Translations under genes and position numbers: made by a program
Notes under the pieces: generated by a model
What the model was told of the DNA's origin: nothing
What the model saw: the letters and a program-made list of their open reading frames with translations, nothing else
Databases searched by the model: none
Shown here: in pieces, positions 1 to 11,800 of the stretch
Layout: the number at the start of each line of letters is the position of its first letter
Numbering within the stretch: position 1 is the stretch's first letter
From: Liopterus haemorrhoidalis
Taxonomy: Eukaryota > Arthropoda > Insecta > Coleoptera > Dytiscidae
Direction: 5' to 3'
DNA: 64,000 nt
NCBI GenBank assembly: GCA_963971575.1
Contig: OZ020624.1
Coordinates: 28,904,356 to 28,968,355 of the forward strand

Positions 1-596
1 GATGGGATGTACTAAGGGAAACCTGTATCCATCAGAGGATCGAAACGGCTGATTGATGAAGATGATGATGCATTTTGTTATTTAATATGCATCATCCTGT
101 AAATAATTCACGCTCTATGGTTTCATAAATTTGTAAAATATATTTTGTTCAGTACATTTTTATTTGGTCGTATTGAGTCACGAAATTTTTAGCGTGAACC
201 AATTTTCAACTGATTTATTATAAATAATAAATCAGCTTTTTTCTTTAAAGATTTATAGATATAGAGAATGGTTTCTAAAATATAAATTTAAACTGTCCAC
301 TACAATAATTGACTGACCAAGAAAGAAATCTTTTAAAACATTTATATGTTTCATAAATTTTACAAATTTAAGTTTTAAAAATTTTCTACATTAGGTTTAT
401 ATAGTTTAATTCTTGAAAAACTGTTTCATTAATTCTTGGAAGATTATTTAATTTTTGGCATCAATCCGTGTTACGTGCATGAAAAGGGATTTTGCACGCA
501 AAAGAATGAGATAAAATAGTAAAATTGATTCTACGATAGCAACCTTTTAAGTTTTTACAAAAAGCAAGAAAGAATTTAATTTTTTTTGGAACAAAC
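1..596. other. No gene seen; AT-rich sequence
   Basis: No exon or recognisable element. The only local structure is a small perfect hairpin at 210-235 with 12-base arms (CTGATTTATTAT) around a two-base loop. Confidence 0.5.
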
Positions 597-1265
597 TATT
601 TTATTGCTTTTCAAAATATTCGTCTTTAAGATTTATACACTTTTGCATGCGTTCAAACCAATTCTCGAAACATTTTTTCCACTCTGAATTTGTTTTCTCA
701 AAAACATGGCTTTCGAAGTCTTCAGCAGCTTTTTAAGGTGATGAAAATCGCTGTCCACGCATTTTATGTTGTACATTGGGAAACAAAAAAAAAGTCGTTA
801 GGGGATAAATCAGGTGAATACGGGCAATGAGATATTAATTCGATGTTTTTCTCCTCAATACAATTGTTTGGCGTGCTGTGTAGGAGCTTGTATTGTCATG
901 ATAAAGAATCATGCGACGTTCTTGGTTGTTTTTCCTGATTTTGTCGATGACTTCAGGCAAACAAACTGTTGTATACCATTCAGGATTAACTGTTCTCCGA
1001 TCCTCTAAAGGAATAGTTGCGACATATCCAGTACAACTGAAGAAACAAGCGATTAATTTCTTGGGTCTTGCTTCGTGAATGAACAACTTTTGTGGGTTTC
1101 GGTTTATCTTGGATGACCCAAACAGTGGATTGTTGTTTAGTTTCCAGTTCATATGAATAAATTCAAGTTTCGTCACCTGTGACGATTTTGTATACGGATT
1201 TTGCAGTGCCTAGGTTGAACTTTTTAGCATTCCCTTACACCAATCAATACGAACCTTTTTTGAAC
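597..1265 (-). mobile_element. Decayed mariner transposase, C-terminal two thirds
   Basis: On the minus strand the three frames together read as a mariner (Tc1/mariner) transposase. Visible pieces in order are a VTGDE-type first catalytic motif near 1170, a KKLIACFFSCTGYVAT block near 1030-1080, a TVNPEWYTTVCLP block near 960-1010, the HDN second catalytic motif near 890, an SPDLSPNDFF-type third motif near 790-815 and the ending FERMQKCINLKDEYFEKQ at about 600-650. Frameshifts separate the blocks, so the gene is dead. The N-terminal DNA-binding part and the inverted ends were not found. The block order fits the irritans-like mariners; this subfamily call is from memory. Confidence 0.85.
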
Positions 1266-1984
1266 TTCGGTCAACATTTGTACAATCTACTGGACAATAA
1301 ATATTTTTATTATTATTATTGTTATATTAAGCTTCAACTTTATGAAAATTTCCAGCCACCAGAATAATAATTTTTAAAGTAATGAGTCCTTAAATTTTAT
1401 TTTTATACAGTTTTTAATGGATGGCTCTTTTTTCTACAAACGTTTTTGGCTTTGCATATTAGTTATGACGTGTCTTATTATCTTTTGTATCTCACGTCTT
1501 GTGTGTTATAAAGACGCATCTTGAAACGTTTTTTAACTCATGTTTAATAATTTTTTCATGGTTTATTTAATGTAGGTTTAAATTTACTGTGGTTTTATCC
1601 CAATTAGCTTTCAAGTTTGTCTTATTTTTGTTCTTATATCCCCTGGAACAAATTTACTGAACATTCAACAAAAAACGATGTATCCCGAGTACCTAATCGA
1701 CCAAAAACTAACTCTGAAACTTGGTGTATTCTACAGGTGTACCAGAAAGTATACGTGACTCGTAAGGCAACACAACTGACGGTAAACAATCAACTATGAT
1801 TGATGTGAACACAGTTGGACACAATGCTTGATTTTGACTGATGACAAAACCTTACAATCAACTTTGAATTTAGAACTAACTTTACAGATTAGAACTTATA
1901 TTATGCTATAATTTTACCTACAGATTTGATATCTTGATCAACTAAATAAAAGGAAATTTACAAGGGAAATTATACGAAGAAAAT
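1266..1984. other. No gene seen
   Basis: AT-rich sequence with no exon-like or transposon coding signal. Short open frames here show no family resemblance. Confidence 0.4.
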
Positions 1985-2312
1985 TGTTAGGGAAAAAAGT
2001 TCACGCTTGCTAGAAAATTTATTTTTTTATCTGATTATAACGCACAATTTCTTTCGATTTACAATTTCCAGGGTTGTCTATTTGACATTACTTTTTTATT
2101 AGTCTTATTTTGGATCTCTTTTTCTTTTTCTATTTAGCAGTTTCAAAATTGTTAGGAAAGAAGTTCACGCTTGCTAGAAAATTTATTTTATTTTCTGATT
2201 ATAAATTACAATTTTTTTCGATTTACAATTTTTACTGTTGTCTATCCTGATGACATTGTTTTTCACTGGATCCTATTTTGGATCTCTTTTTGTTTCCACT
2301 CGTAATTTATAC
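1985..2312. repeat. Two-copy tandem repeat, about 165 bp
   Basis: The block beginning ATTGTTAGGGAAAAAAGTTC at about 1983 recurs as ATTGTTAGGAAAGAAGTTC at about 2148. Both copies continue with TTCACGCTTGCTAGAAAATT and end near TTTTGGATCTCTTTTT. Scattered substitutions show the duplication is not recent. Confidence 0.85.
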
Positions 2313-2385
2313 TCCTTTTAGATGTCCATGGTAAAACATTTTTAAGTAAACTGTCATCTGGTACGCGTCAAATCTTGAGAAAGGT

Positions 2386-2460
2386 TGGCCTTGGTGGCGT
2401 AGAGGTAGCAATCTTGCTTCACGGACCAAAGGCCCTTGGTTCGAATACAGGCTTGATTTT
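2386..2460 (+). mobile_element. tRNA-derived SINE-like fragment
   Basis: An RNA polymerase III A-box match (TGGCGTAGAGG, 2395-2405) is followed at normal tRNA spacing by a near B-box (GGTTCGAATAC, 2438-2448) and then a T-run. No acceptor stem closes, so it is not a tRNA gene. It is best read as the head of a tRNA-derived short interspersed element. Confidence 0.55.
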
Positions 2461-2734
2461 TTTTTTCAAGCTTTTTTCTTATTGTTATATTTCTCTTTTC
2501 CAGTTCATGTTTGTCACATCGAACATTTTTTTGATTTCATTTTCAATTGCCTTCGTATATTGAAATACTTTTAGCAATTTTGTTGAATATTCTGTACTTA
2601 TTTTATTTACGCGGTATTTCGACTGTGAAAAGGTACGCGAAACGTTCATGAATCTTATTTAGATGACAAACTGCGCACAAACGCGTTGATTTGCGCTCTA
2701 AAGCTGTCGCTCAAAGCCTGCCTGGTCTCACGCT

Positions 2735-2830
2735 GGTAAGGGATTTGTGGAAGTAAATAAATCAGATAAGAACTGGTCATGGTAGATGCAATGCATCACT
2801 GTTTAAATGGGGTATGACGGACTTGAATAG
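2735..2830 (+). mobile_element. Short LINE reverse-transcriptase tail fragment
   Basis: The plus strand reads TGHGRCNASLFKWGMTDL. This resembles the TGHG...L.R.G..D motif just after the RNase H region of I/R1/jockey-type non-LTR retrotransposons. Only about 30 residues survive. Confidence 0.45.
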
Positions 2831-3499
2831 AAATGTAATAAACAATATTGTTATACATTCATTATAAATATGTTATTTTATTTTTCATTTCTTTGTAATT
2901 GTTTGTTAATTGGTTGTAATTGTTAATACTTTAAACGCCGCAAGACCTAGGAGAAATAAAGAATATATTACGAAATCCTGAAATATTACTATTTCAAATT
3001 TCACAGCATTTTATCCTTCATATGGTTGTCATAGAAATTAAATGAAAACTAACTCTGCTGATGCTAAAATTTCTGTTGATACTTACATTTTATAATAGTA
3101 TTATTTCTAAGTAGTGCAGTATGTTCATCGTAGACAAGTTTCAATACTCATTGACGATCTATCTTCTCTAATTATTTACTGACAGTAAATAAACAAGTGT
3201 ACTGGGGCGAAGTAAGAAGCAGCCTTACAGGAAGTTTCACAAGCTCCTTACTTGTTTACGTACATGTGTTATTAGTAAAGTTTACTAAGATTATTGATTT
3301 ATTAAAGAATTTCCATTAAGATGCCAGTAATTATGTGATCAATAATAAGTTTATGGAAAACAGTTAGGTCAAATGAATATCGTTCAAATTTGCAGCAGAA
3401 CTTTAGAATTTACTATATCACTAATTCTGCTAGTTATAATTAAAGTCATTGGGCCAAATGTGATTTCTAATTGGGATATTCCCTACTCATTCTTCTCAC
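2831..3499. other. No gene seen
   Basis: AT-rich sequence between two LINE fragments. No coding or repeat structure was recognised. Confidence 0.4.
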
Positions 3500-4526
3500 A
3501 TCCACAAGGTTAATTTCAAAACAAGGTTACATCCACAACAAGGTTACATCCTACGGTTCAAAGAATGGAATTTGGAGTTCCGCAAGGTTCAATTTTGGGC
3601 ACGCTGCTCTTCATACTATATATAAATGACCTGCCAGCAAACATGACCACCAAAACAATATTATTCGTGGATGATAGTACCTTCATCATTGAAAAAGTCG
3701 ACCAAAATTAGACCATATTAAAGACCAAAGAAACACACAATGACGCATTTACATGGTCCACGGCTAACAAATTGAGAATTAATTTAAAGACACATGACCT
3801 AATATACATAACAGAAATTTTTCTAGAAATTCTGAATATTATGCCTGTACCGAAACTAAATTTCTAGGATTTATTTTACTGTCGTGGAAAGATCATTTTT
3901 CTCACATTACTGGTAAAATTCCTATATTTACATGTTACGCAAAGAACCATGTATCTGTGAAAACAGCGAAACTAGTATATAATTCCCATATACAGTCAAA
4001 TATAATGTATGGTTTAATACTATGGGGTACCTCCGTAGAGTGAAAATGAATCTTTAAACTGCAGAAAAGATCTATTAGAGTATTAGCTAGGGTTGGTTCA
4101 AATACTTCATGTAAACAGCTTTTCGTTGATTTTAAAATATTAACTCTACCGTCTATATACATATTAGAGTTAGTGCTGTATGTAAAAGAAAATCAACATG
4201 TCCTTGCAAAAAGTGGTAGCAGTCATGGATATGAAACCAGAGGACGAGATAAACTCAAACTGCCCTTGGTCACATATAATATATCCAAAAAATTGCCGAT
4301 AACTAAAAGAATTGTCTGCAAAACAATTCAAAAATGTTTTGAGAAATCATTTCTTAAAGAAAGCTTACTATAGCATAGAATATTTAGAGAATGACACCTC
4401 AAATATTATTATGTAAAATAAACATTTCTTTGTAGTACATGTAAGAAATAGTGACGTAAATTATGTATATTTTTTTTGTACCTTAAATCTAAATAAATTT
4501 ATAATAATAATAATTATTATTATTAT
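3500..4526 (+). mobile_element. Decayed jockey-type LINE, reverse transcriptase C-terminal half
   Basis: The frame from about 3567 reads GVPQGSILGTLLFILYINDL, a classic non-LTR reverse-transcriptase block, followed by a catalytic-box relative FVDD (normally F/YADD) near 3667. Later blocks include AFTWSTANKLRINL near 3750, a FLGF block near 3865 and the thumb-like stretch LVYNSHIQSNIMYGLILWG near 3975-4025. Stops and frameshifts break it. It ends in an ATAATAATAATTATTATT tract at 4500-4526, typical of the 3' tail of such elements. If the upstream oaf exons lie left of the window, it sits inside the last oaf intron. Confidence 0.85.
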
Positions 4527-4718
4527 AACAAGATTACATATTGCATGGTGCAGTATGGTGCAGGTTGCTATCTTGAGACCCAACATTCGGAACAAAATTG
4601 GCACGTCGGTAATTATTTGCCAACGCAGAAAAAATCTATGGTAATAGCGAAAAGGACTCAAATTACGAGGACCTCCTGTGTAAACAGATGAAAGCAAGTG
4701 ATACTTACAAGGTCGAGA

Positions 4719-5785
4719 GTAGGTGTTAGAGCGATTGTGCCTGGGACCTTTTTGTAGAACGTGGGAATTTTCTTATCAATGCGGCATCCTTTGATGTTGC
4801 CGAAATCTGGGTGTTAATTACAGGTGTGTTATGTTATCAGTTCACCTGATAAAATCAGATGACTTGATAAAATTAGCTGACCCGATAAAATTATTGGGAT
4901 ATTCCGTTCTCTATACTCTTCTTATTCGAGGGCATATTGAAAACTAATGCCTCCATGGCTCTAACTTTTATAATGACGGGCCAGACCGTGTCAAAAGTTT
5001 GCTATTTACCTTAAGTATCTGTACATAAGTCCTCCTAGCGGAGATTTTCAGCAACATCGCGTTTGCGCATGACAGTTCTAAACATGGCGACCAGTATGGA
5101 TGTGCGGTTAAAACAACGAGCTATCATTGAATTTCTTACTGCGGAGGGTGTAGCGCCCATTGATATCCATCGAAGGTTAAGTGCCATCTACCGTGAGGCG
5201 TGTGTTGATGTGAGTACTGTTAGGAGGTGGCTAAGGACTGTGAAAGACGCAAGTGCTGCTGAAACGGATGTCCATGATTGGGTACGCAGTGGCCGACCAG
5301 TGTTGGCATGTGGTGAAAGGCCCAGATCTTGCGCCTTGTGACTTTTTCTTCTTTCCAAAGCTTAAACAACATCTCAAGGGCAAGCGTTTCTCTTCGGATA
5401 CAGAGGTGTTAGCGGAGGTGCGGAAATGGTGCCGTGGGAAGTCTTCAGACTCTTTCTGTGACGGACTTGAATAACTCGTACCACGTTGGCATAAATGTAT
5501 TACTGTCAATGGCGATTATGTGGAAAAGTGAATATATCAGTGCGTAGAGGACAGTTTATACTATTATTTCACATTTATATGTAAACCATATATCAATTAC
5601 TAATAAAGTTATAGCCATGGAGGTATTTGTTTTCAATATGCCCTCGTATATAAAAACCAAGAGACCTGATAAAATCAGTTGATGAACACCTGACCAGATG
5701 TCGGCTACAATAAAGGACGCCGCACTGGTAAGAAAATTTCCACGGTCTATAAAAATTTCCCAGACTCAATCGCCCTTATACCTAC
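4719..5785. mobile_element. Foldback MITE, copy A, split by a mariner
   Basis: The left arm starts GTAGGTGTTAGAG and the right arm ends in CCTTATACCTAC. Each contains a GTGGGAATTTTC-type block and a TGCGGCATCC-type block in opposite orientation, with TGATAAAATCAG sub-repeats in the middle. It matches the intact copy at 34238-34534 and would be about 340 bp without the mariner inserted at 4925-5648. Flanking target duplication is not clear in this copy. Confidence 0.8.
4925..5648 (+). mobile_element. Internally deleted mariner with intact ends
   Basis: Terminal inverted repeats of about 40 bp begin TTCGAGGGCATATTGAAAAC on the left and TACGAGGGCATATTGAAAAC on the right, flanked by TA on both sides. 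A transposase start at 5069-5071 gives the N-terminal helix-turn-helix part (MTVLNMATSMDVRLKQRAII onward) up to the linker motif SGRP near 5295. It then jumps in another frame to the C-terminal part (DLAPCDFFFFPKLKQHLKG, then a WHKCITVNGDYVEK-type end). The stretch holding the first two catalytic aspartates is missing, so the element is non-autonomous. Confidence 0.88.
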
Positions 5786-5918
5786 TGCCGAAGCTTCGGC
5801 ATACCATGTATATACCCACATACATCTATTCCAAAGAATCGACCCTCTATATTTCTGCTCTATATTTATCAAATGATAGTATTTTTATTGCACTTATTAA
5901 TATTATTTTTGTTTTTAG

Positions 5919-6223
5919 GTGCTTCAGAGCTTAACATCCTCTCTGCATTAAAGAAGTTTCCAAGTCAAACTCCAACGGATACGAATCATCTGGTGGAATC
6001 TACATACCCTCGTTGTGCGGATACTCCATCAATGTGGACTCCTTGCCAGTGTCACCTGGAGATTTGTATAGGATGGTATCCATGTGGACTAAAATATTGT
6101 AAAGGAAAAGGAGAAACGAAGAATTCAGCCATGACATATAGATGTGGGATAAAAACTTGTAAAAAATATTACCTTTTCTCTTATTATGTATCACAAAAAC
6201 AAATGTGTTTGTGGGACGAATAG
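5919..6223 (+). CDS. Out at first (OAF) protein, last coding exon
   Basis: This exon encodes the C-terminal 100 residues of out at first, a conserved secreted protein first known from Drosophila; its molecular role is poorly defined. It follows a pyrimidine-rich splice acceptor (TTTTTGTTTTTAG, ending 5918), and one base from the previous exon completes its first codon. It contains the family hallmarks WYPCGLKYCKGKG, then YRCGIKTCKK, then the terminal YVSQKQMCLWDE and a stop at 6221-6223. About ten cysteines occur in this part, consistent with a disulphide-bonded extracellular domain. The upstream exons carrying the signal peptide and N-terminal domain were not found between 1 and 5900 and probably lie to the left, so the preceding intron would exceed 5.9 kb. 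The open frame continues upstream through the acceptor into a hydrophobic stretch (MIVFLLHLLIL), which is translated intron and not a signal peptide. Recognition rests on remembered family motifs. Confidence 0.88.
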
Positions 6224-6391
6224 CATAGGTGATATTTTGGGTTTTTTGACTTTTATTCATGACTTTTTGGGACAAATATTTAGTTTTTAGTTATATATAT
6301 TTATCCAAAAATAGGTTGAGTATCCCCAAACCGAAATCCGAAAACTGGTAATGAATCTTGTACTCATCTCTGCACCCATCAATGTGTAGAC
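6224..6391 (+). other. oaf 3' flank with a Tigger-like terminus
   Basis: This is the likely 3' untranslated region of oaf. Positions 6312-6348 read AGGTTGAGTATCCCCAAACC and so on, which resembles the inverted terminus of Tigger/pogo elements. No partner end was found nearby. No clear AATAAA lies before the hAT insertion at 6392. Confidence 0.4.
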
Positions 6392-7147
6392 CAGTGGTTC
6401 TCAAACTTATTTGGCCTATCGCCCCCTTTTCAGAAAATATTACTTAGCGCCCCCTGGAAATCTACATTCTTTAAACAAACAAACAGAAAGATATATATAT
6501 ATATCTATATTTCTACCTCCGTTCTAAAATATAGTAAAGAAAACACCTTGAAGCTTGAAATTAAAAATTATTTATTAAAATCATATTCTCATCTAATGAG
6601 AAGGATAAACCTGGTGCGCTGCTATCAATGTATTAATCCTCGGCTCTATTTTTGTCAGCAGTATTCTTAAATCACCGCGATTAGCTATTTGCAGTCGGTT
6701 TATTTTTTTTTTTGTTAATAGATTTGTGACCGCACTGAATCCACGTTTCACTAAATATGACGAAAAAATTTCAATTAACAACTTTTGTATTATAGTCCAT
6801 AATCCAGGATAAGCTGTAGGAATCTGCTTTTGCAACCAGAGCTGTTAGTAGCTGTCTTTGAATTTAAATTTCAATTCGTAATTTGTTGTTGCTTCCATCA
6901 GTTATTCTTTAATTTTGGAGTGTTTGCACTTGAAAAAGATTCCAAAATCCAATTGGGTATGTTCACTTTAAAAATATCTTCAAATCGTTGGTTGAAGTCA
7001 GAATGGAGAGCATCCAAGTGCTGACAATAGGTAAGCAAGTCTTCATCATTTTCAATGGCCCCCAAATGGACCAGAAGCTACTATCGCCCCCCCTGGATCG
7101 TTCCAGCACCCCCCAGGGGGCGGTATCGCCCGTTTTGAGAATCACTG
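6392..7147 (-). mobile_element. hAT element, internally deleted, perfect 8-bp target duplication
   Basis: The ends read CAGTGGTTCTCAAAC and, inverted, CAGTGATTCTCAAAAC. The same 8 bases GTGTAGAC flank both sides (6384-6391 and 7148-7155). On the minus strand, 6835-6593 encodes the C-terminal dimerisation part of a hAT transposase of the Buster/ZBED5-like type, with the block SSYLVKRGFSAVTNLLTKK and a stretch ending in a stop after HQVYPSH. The N-terminal and catalytic parts are absent. CCCCC-rich subterminal tracts occur at both ends. Confidence 0.92.
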
Positions 7148-7339
7148 GTGTAGACGAAGCTTTGGCTAGAAAGCTTCATGCCGGTACACTTAATATTAAA
7201 CTCACCACGTGTTTTCATATCTATGGCCGATGATCTAGTAACTGAAAAGTTATCTTTTTTCCACTTATACGCCTATCTAGCCGTTGGAATCTTACCTACT
7301 TATTTAATCCTAAGCCTTTCTACCTTTCGGTGTAAGGCT

Positions 7340-8150
7340 GTGTGAGTTGAGTCACTTGTCTCTATGTGACACTATTTTCCAGAACTTACGCCATCGCTTT
7401 CTATCTCGTGCTAAAGTTTTTCCGTCTTGCCAGGTTCCTCCTCTGTCCTTTATGGCTAGTGCCACTTCCGTCTCCCACGCTTTTCTTGGCCGGCCTCGGG
7501 GTCTTTTGCCATCAGGTCTTGCTTCAAATGCTCTCTTCGCTGTTCTTTCTTCTCCCATTCTTTGAACATGTCCAAACCACCTTAGCTGTCCTTCTTGGAT
7601 TGTGTTTTCTATTGGCTTTGTGTGTAAATTTTCCCGGAATGTCTCGTTTCTTATGTGGTCTTTCTTTGTTTTGCCTTCAATTTTCCTCAGAAATCTCATT
7701 TCGGTGCTTCGAATTCTGCTTTTATGTTTTTCCGTCATAGTTCATGCTTCACATGCGTAGGTCAGTATTGGTGTTGCGACTTTTTTAAAGATGTCTGTTT
7801 TGATTCCTTTCGCTATCTCTTTTTTGGCTAGGAAAGGTGTTTTAATGCTATTGAAGAGTCTGCCTGCTGCCCCTACTCTTTCGTTCACTTCGTCATCTTG
7901 GGTGTTTTCCTCATTTATTATGGATCCCAGATATTTAAATTTGCTGACTTGTTCTATTATCGTTCCGTCTATTTTAATGTTATGTCTCGGTCTCTTTCTT
8001 CCTATAATCATTGTTTTTGTTTTGTCTTTGTTTATCTTCATATTTATATCACTCAGTGCTTTATAGAACAGGTGAGTTGGAGGTCTTTTTGGTTTTTCCC
8101 TATAATCACCATATCGTCTGCATAACATATTTCTGTGAATCAGTTTGTAG
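7340..8150 (-). mobile_element. RTE-like LINE, C-terminal part, nearly intact
   Basis: Read from right to left on the minus strand, CYADDMVIIGKNQKDLQL (about 8120-8070) is the reverse-transcriptase catalytic box. A frameshift near 8065 follows, then INKDKTKTMII, KFKYLGSIINEE and a thumb region down to 7742. One in-frame TGA at about 7742-7744 replaces the expected tryptophan codon (the frame reads on as TMTEKHK). The tail continues to 7352 with the LRWFGHVQRM and KRPRGRPRKAWE motifs typical of RTE-type and related LINE proteins. Only one stop and one frameshift are visible, so this is a comparatively young copy. It is 5'-truncated, as LINEs usually are. Confidence 0.85.
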
Positions 8151-8859
8151 TTCCAGTATAATATCTGGACAGTCCCTTCTAACCGATCCAGAAATTTTAA
8201 ATATTAATTTCCAGTCAACATTTCGAATTTTTCGGATATTTGTGATACTCAACTTGTACTTTAAAGGTTACTTCAAGTTACTCAAAATTTCCATATTACT
8301 TAAATTAATTTCTTATTTTTTATATGATAATTTTAAATTTGACAATGGAACATACTGAGTAACTTGAGATATGACAATTTTTCTTACCAGGCAAAAATTT
8401 ACTTATTTTGACACATACTTTGCCCTTTTTTTGGTACTTATTTTTCTACATTTTGTGGGGCCTTAGCACGTTAGTATGTGTTTTTGTGTAACATACCTCT
8501 GCAGAGCATATAGCTAACCACAAAAAGTTGTCGACAATATATGTATTAATTTTAAAAAATTTAAAAAAATATGAATAAAAATATAATGGTAAAGGTGTAC
8601 AGGATTAAGAATTTGAGTTAGCATTCCTTTTTTGTAATTTTTTACTTATTTTTGTAGCTTTTTAATATATTTTATACATTTAAAATATAAGAAATGTCAT
8701 AATTAAGCAAGAATAGCTGAAATTTTTGGGTGAGATCGGTAGAAATACCGTTCATTGTTCCCCTAAAAATTAGCTACCCCTTATTTAATTAATTATATAT
8801 ATTTAAATTTCTTCTAAGTATATATTTAGAAGGTTTAGATCCCAAAAATGGTCTAAAAC
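8151..8859. other. No gene seen; AT-rich approach to the 173-bp array
   Basis: No coding or element ends were recognised. The right part (from about 8740) may hold very diverged array units. Confidence 0.4.
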
Positions 8860-11800
8860 CCATGGTTTATCCATATTATCGGCAAATGCCTCGAATGATT
8901 CCACCAAATGTTCAAAATTGGCAAAATTTTTATTTTAAAAATTTCCGCAATAAAAAAAATTAAGTTTTAGAGGCATTTCTTAACATTCCTTAGTATTTTA
9001 ATAATTTATATCTCTTAAGGGGTAGGTGTGGTAAAAAAATTTCTGAGACTGGATCGTTGATTATCGGCAAAATGTTTCCCAGACCGAAATTTTGGTTTAA
9101 AAAATACCACAATAGATTTTTAAGTAGTTAAGGCTATTTTCTAAGATTTTACAGTATTTTTATAAGTTTCAATACATGAACATTTTTTGGAGGTGCGAAT
9201 AATAATATTTTGACGGTGTCTGGCGTTGAGTACCATTGATTTTTCCGGCGAAATTTTTAGTTAATAAGCTACCACATTAGATTTTTAAGTAGCGTAGTCC
9301 ATTACTTAACATTTGATAATGTTTTTATTAATTTCAAAACATACATCTCCCTTTGGGGGTGGGATAAAAACATTTTGTCGGCACTCGCGCGTTAAGTACT
9401 AGGAACTTATTTTTTTCCGAGCAAATTTTTAGTTAATAATCTACTACAATAGATTTTTAAGTAAAGTAGTTCATTACTTTAACTTTAATAGTATTTTTAT
9501 TAATAACAATACATAAATCTCCCTTCAGGGGTGGGATAAGAAATTTTTTATCAGCACTGGCGCGCCAATTGCCGGCAAATTATTTTTTCTAGGCAAAATT
9601 TTTAGTTTATAAGCAACCACAATAGACTTTTAAGTAAACTAGTCCATTACTTAAACTTTGATTGTATTTTTATTAATTTCAATACTTAAATCTCCCTTCA
9701 GGGGTGGGATAAGAAAATTTATGTCGGCATTGGCGCGTCAAGTACCAGCAAATTATTTTTTCCCGTTGAAATTTTTAGTTAATTATCTACTACAATAGAT
9801 TTTTAAGTAAAGTAGTCCATAACTTTAACTTTGATAGTATTTTTATTAATTACAATACATAAATCTCCCTTCAGAGGTGGGATAAGAAAATTTTTATCGG
9901 CACTGGCGCGCCATCTCCCGGCAAATTATTTTTTTCCGGCAAATTTTTTAGTTTATAAGCAACCACAATAGATTTTTAAGTAAAATAGTCCATTACTTAA
10001 ACTTTGATAGTATTTTTATTAAATTCAATACTTAAATCTTTCTTCAGGGGTGGGATAAGAAAATTGTTGTCGGCACTGGCGTGTCAGTCATCGGCAAACT
10101 ATTTTTTCCGGCGAAATTTTTTAGTTAATAAACAACCACAATATATTTTTAAGTTGCATAGTGCATTACTTAATCTCTGATATTGTTTTTAATAATTTAA
10201 ATACATAAATATCCTTTCGGGGATGTGGTAATGCAAATTTTGTCGGCACTGGCGCGTTAAGTACAACAAAACTATTTTTAAGTTCGAAATATTTAGTTAA
10301 TAAGCTATCACAATTGATTTGTAAGTAAAGTTGTCTATTACATTAACTTTGATAGTATTTTTATTAATTTCAATGCATAAATCTCCCTTCAGGGGTGTGT
10401 TAACCAAAATTTTATCGGCACTTGCGCGGTCGAGTTCCGGCAAATTCTTTTGCCGGCGAAGTTTTAAGTTAATAAGCTACCGCAGTAGATTTTTAGGTAG
10501 CGTTGTCCATTACATAACCTTTGATAGTAATTTTATAAATTTCTTTACATATATCTTCCTTCAGGGGTGGGACAAGAAATTTTTTATCGGCACTGGCGCG
10601 CAAATTATTTTTTACGGTGAAATTTTTAGATAATGAGCTACTACAATAGATTTCTAAATTACGTGTTCCATCCCTTAACCTTTGATAGTGTTTTTATTCA
10701 TTTCAGTAAACAAATCTCCTTTCTGGAGTGTGATAAGCAAAATTTAGTCGGCAACACCGCGTCAAGTACAATAAAATTCCTTTTTTCGGCGAAATATTTA
10801 GTTTATGAGTTACCACAATAGATTTTTAAGTAGCGTAATCGATTACTTAACCTCTGATAGTGTTTTTATTAATTTAAATACACAAATCTCCCTTCAGGGG
10901 TGGGATAAGAAAAATTTTGTTGATACTGACGTGTCGGGTAGCGGCAAAATATTTTTTTCCGGGGTAATTTTTAGTTAATAAGCAACCACAATAGATTTTT
11001 AAGTAAAGTACTCCATTACTTAAACATTAATAGTGTTTTTATTAATTTCAATACATAAATCTCCCTTCAGGGGTGGGATAAGAAATGTTTTGTCGGAAAT
11101 GGCGCGTCATGTACCAGCAAAATATTTTTTTCTGGCGAAGTTTTAAGTTAATAATCTACCGCAGTAGATTTTTAGGAAGCGTAGGCAATTAGTTAACTTC
11201 TGATAGTATTTTTATAAATTTCTTAACATAAATCTCCCTTCGGTGGTGAGATTAATAAAATATTGTCGGCACTGGCTGATAACTAACAAAATATTTTTCC
11301 CGACGAAATATTTGTTTAATGAGCTATCAAAATAGACACCTATGTTGCGTAGTTCATTACTTAACCTTTGATGGTAAGTAATGGAGTACTTTCAATACAA
11401 AAATCGCCCTTTGGGGGGTCTGATAACCAAAATTTAGTCAGCACTAGCGCGGTCGATTACCGGCAAATTATTTTTACCTGCGAAATTTTTAGTTAATGAC
11501 CTACTACAATAGATTTTTGAGTAGCATTGTCAATTACTTAGCCTTTGATGGTATGTTTACTAATTTCCATACATAAATCGTCCTTTGAGGGGTCTGATAA
11601 CCAAAATTTAATTGGTACTAGCGCGGTCGAGTACCGAAAAAATATTTTTACTGGCGAAATTTTTAGTTAATGACCGACTACAATAGATTTTTAAGTAGCA
11701 TTGTCAATTACTTAGTCTTTGATAGTGTTTTTGTTAATTTTAATACATAAATATCCCTTCAGGGTTGTGATAACCAAAATTTGGTCGGCAACAGCGCGGT

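Noticed and set aside
2386..2460. Functional tRNA gene
   Set aside because: A and B boxes are present but the acceptor stem does not pair. The same holds for 43603-43690 and 44400-44490.
5873..5918. Signal peptide (MIVFLLHLLILFLFL) in front of the oaf exon
   Set aside because: It is translated from the pyrimidine-rich end of the intron. The acceptor TTTTTAG at 5918 and the known family layout place the signal peptide in the missing first exon.
7366..7740. Plus-strand hydrophobic frame that looks like a membrane protein
   Set aside because: Antisense of the LINE reverse transcriptase at 7340-8150; hydrophobicity is a strand artefact.
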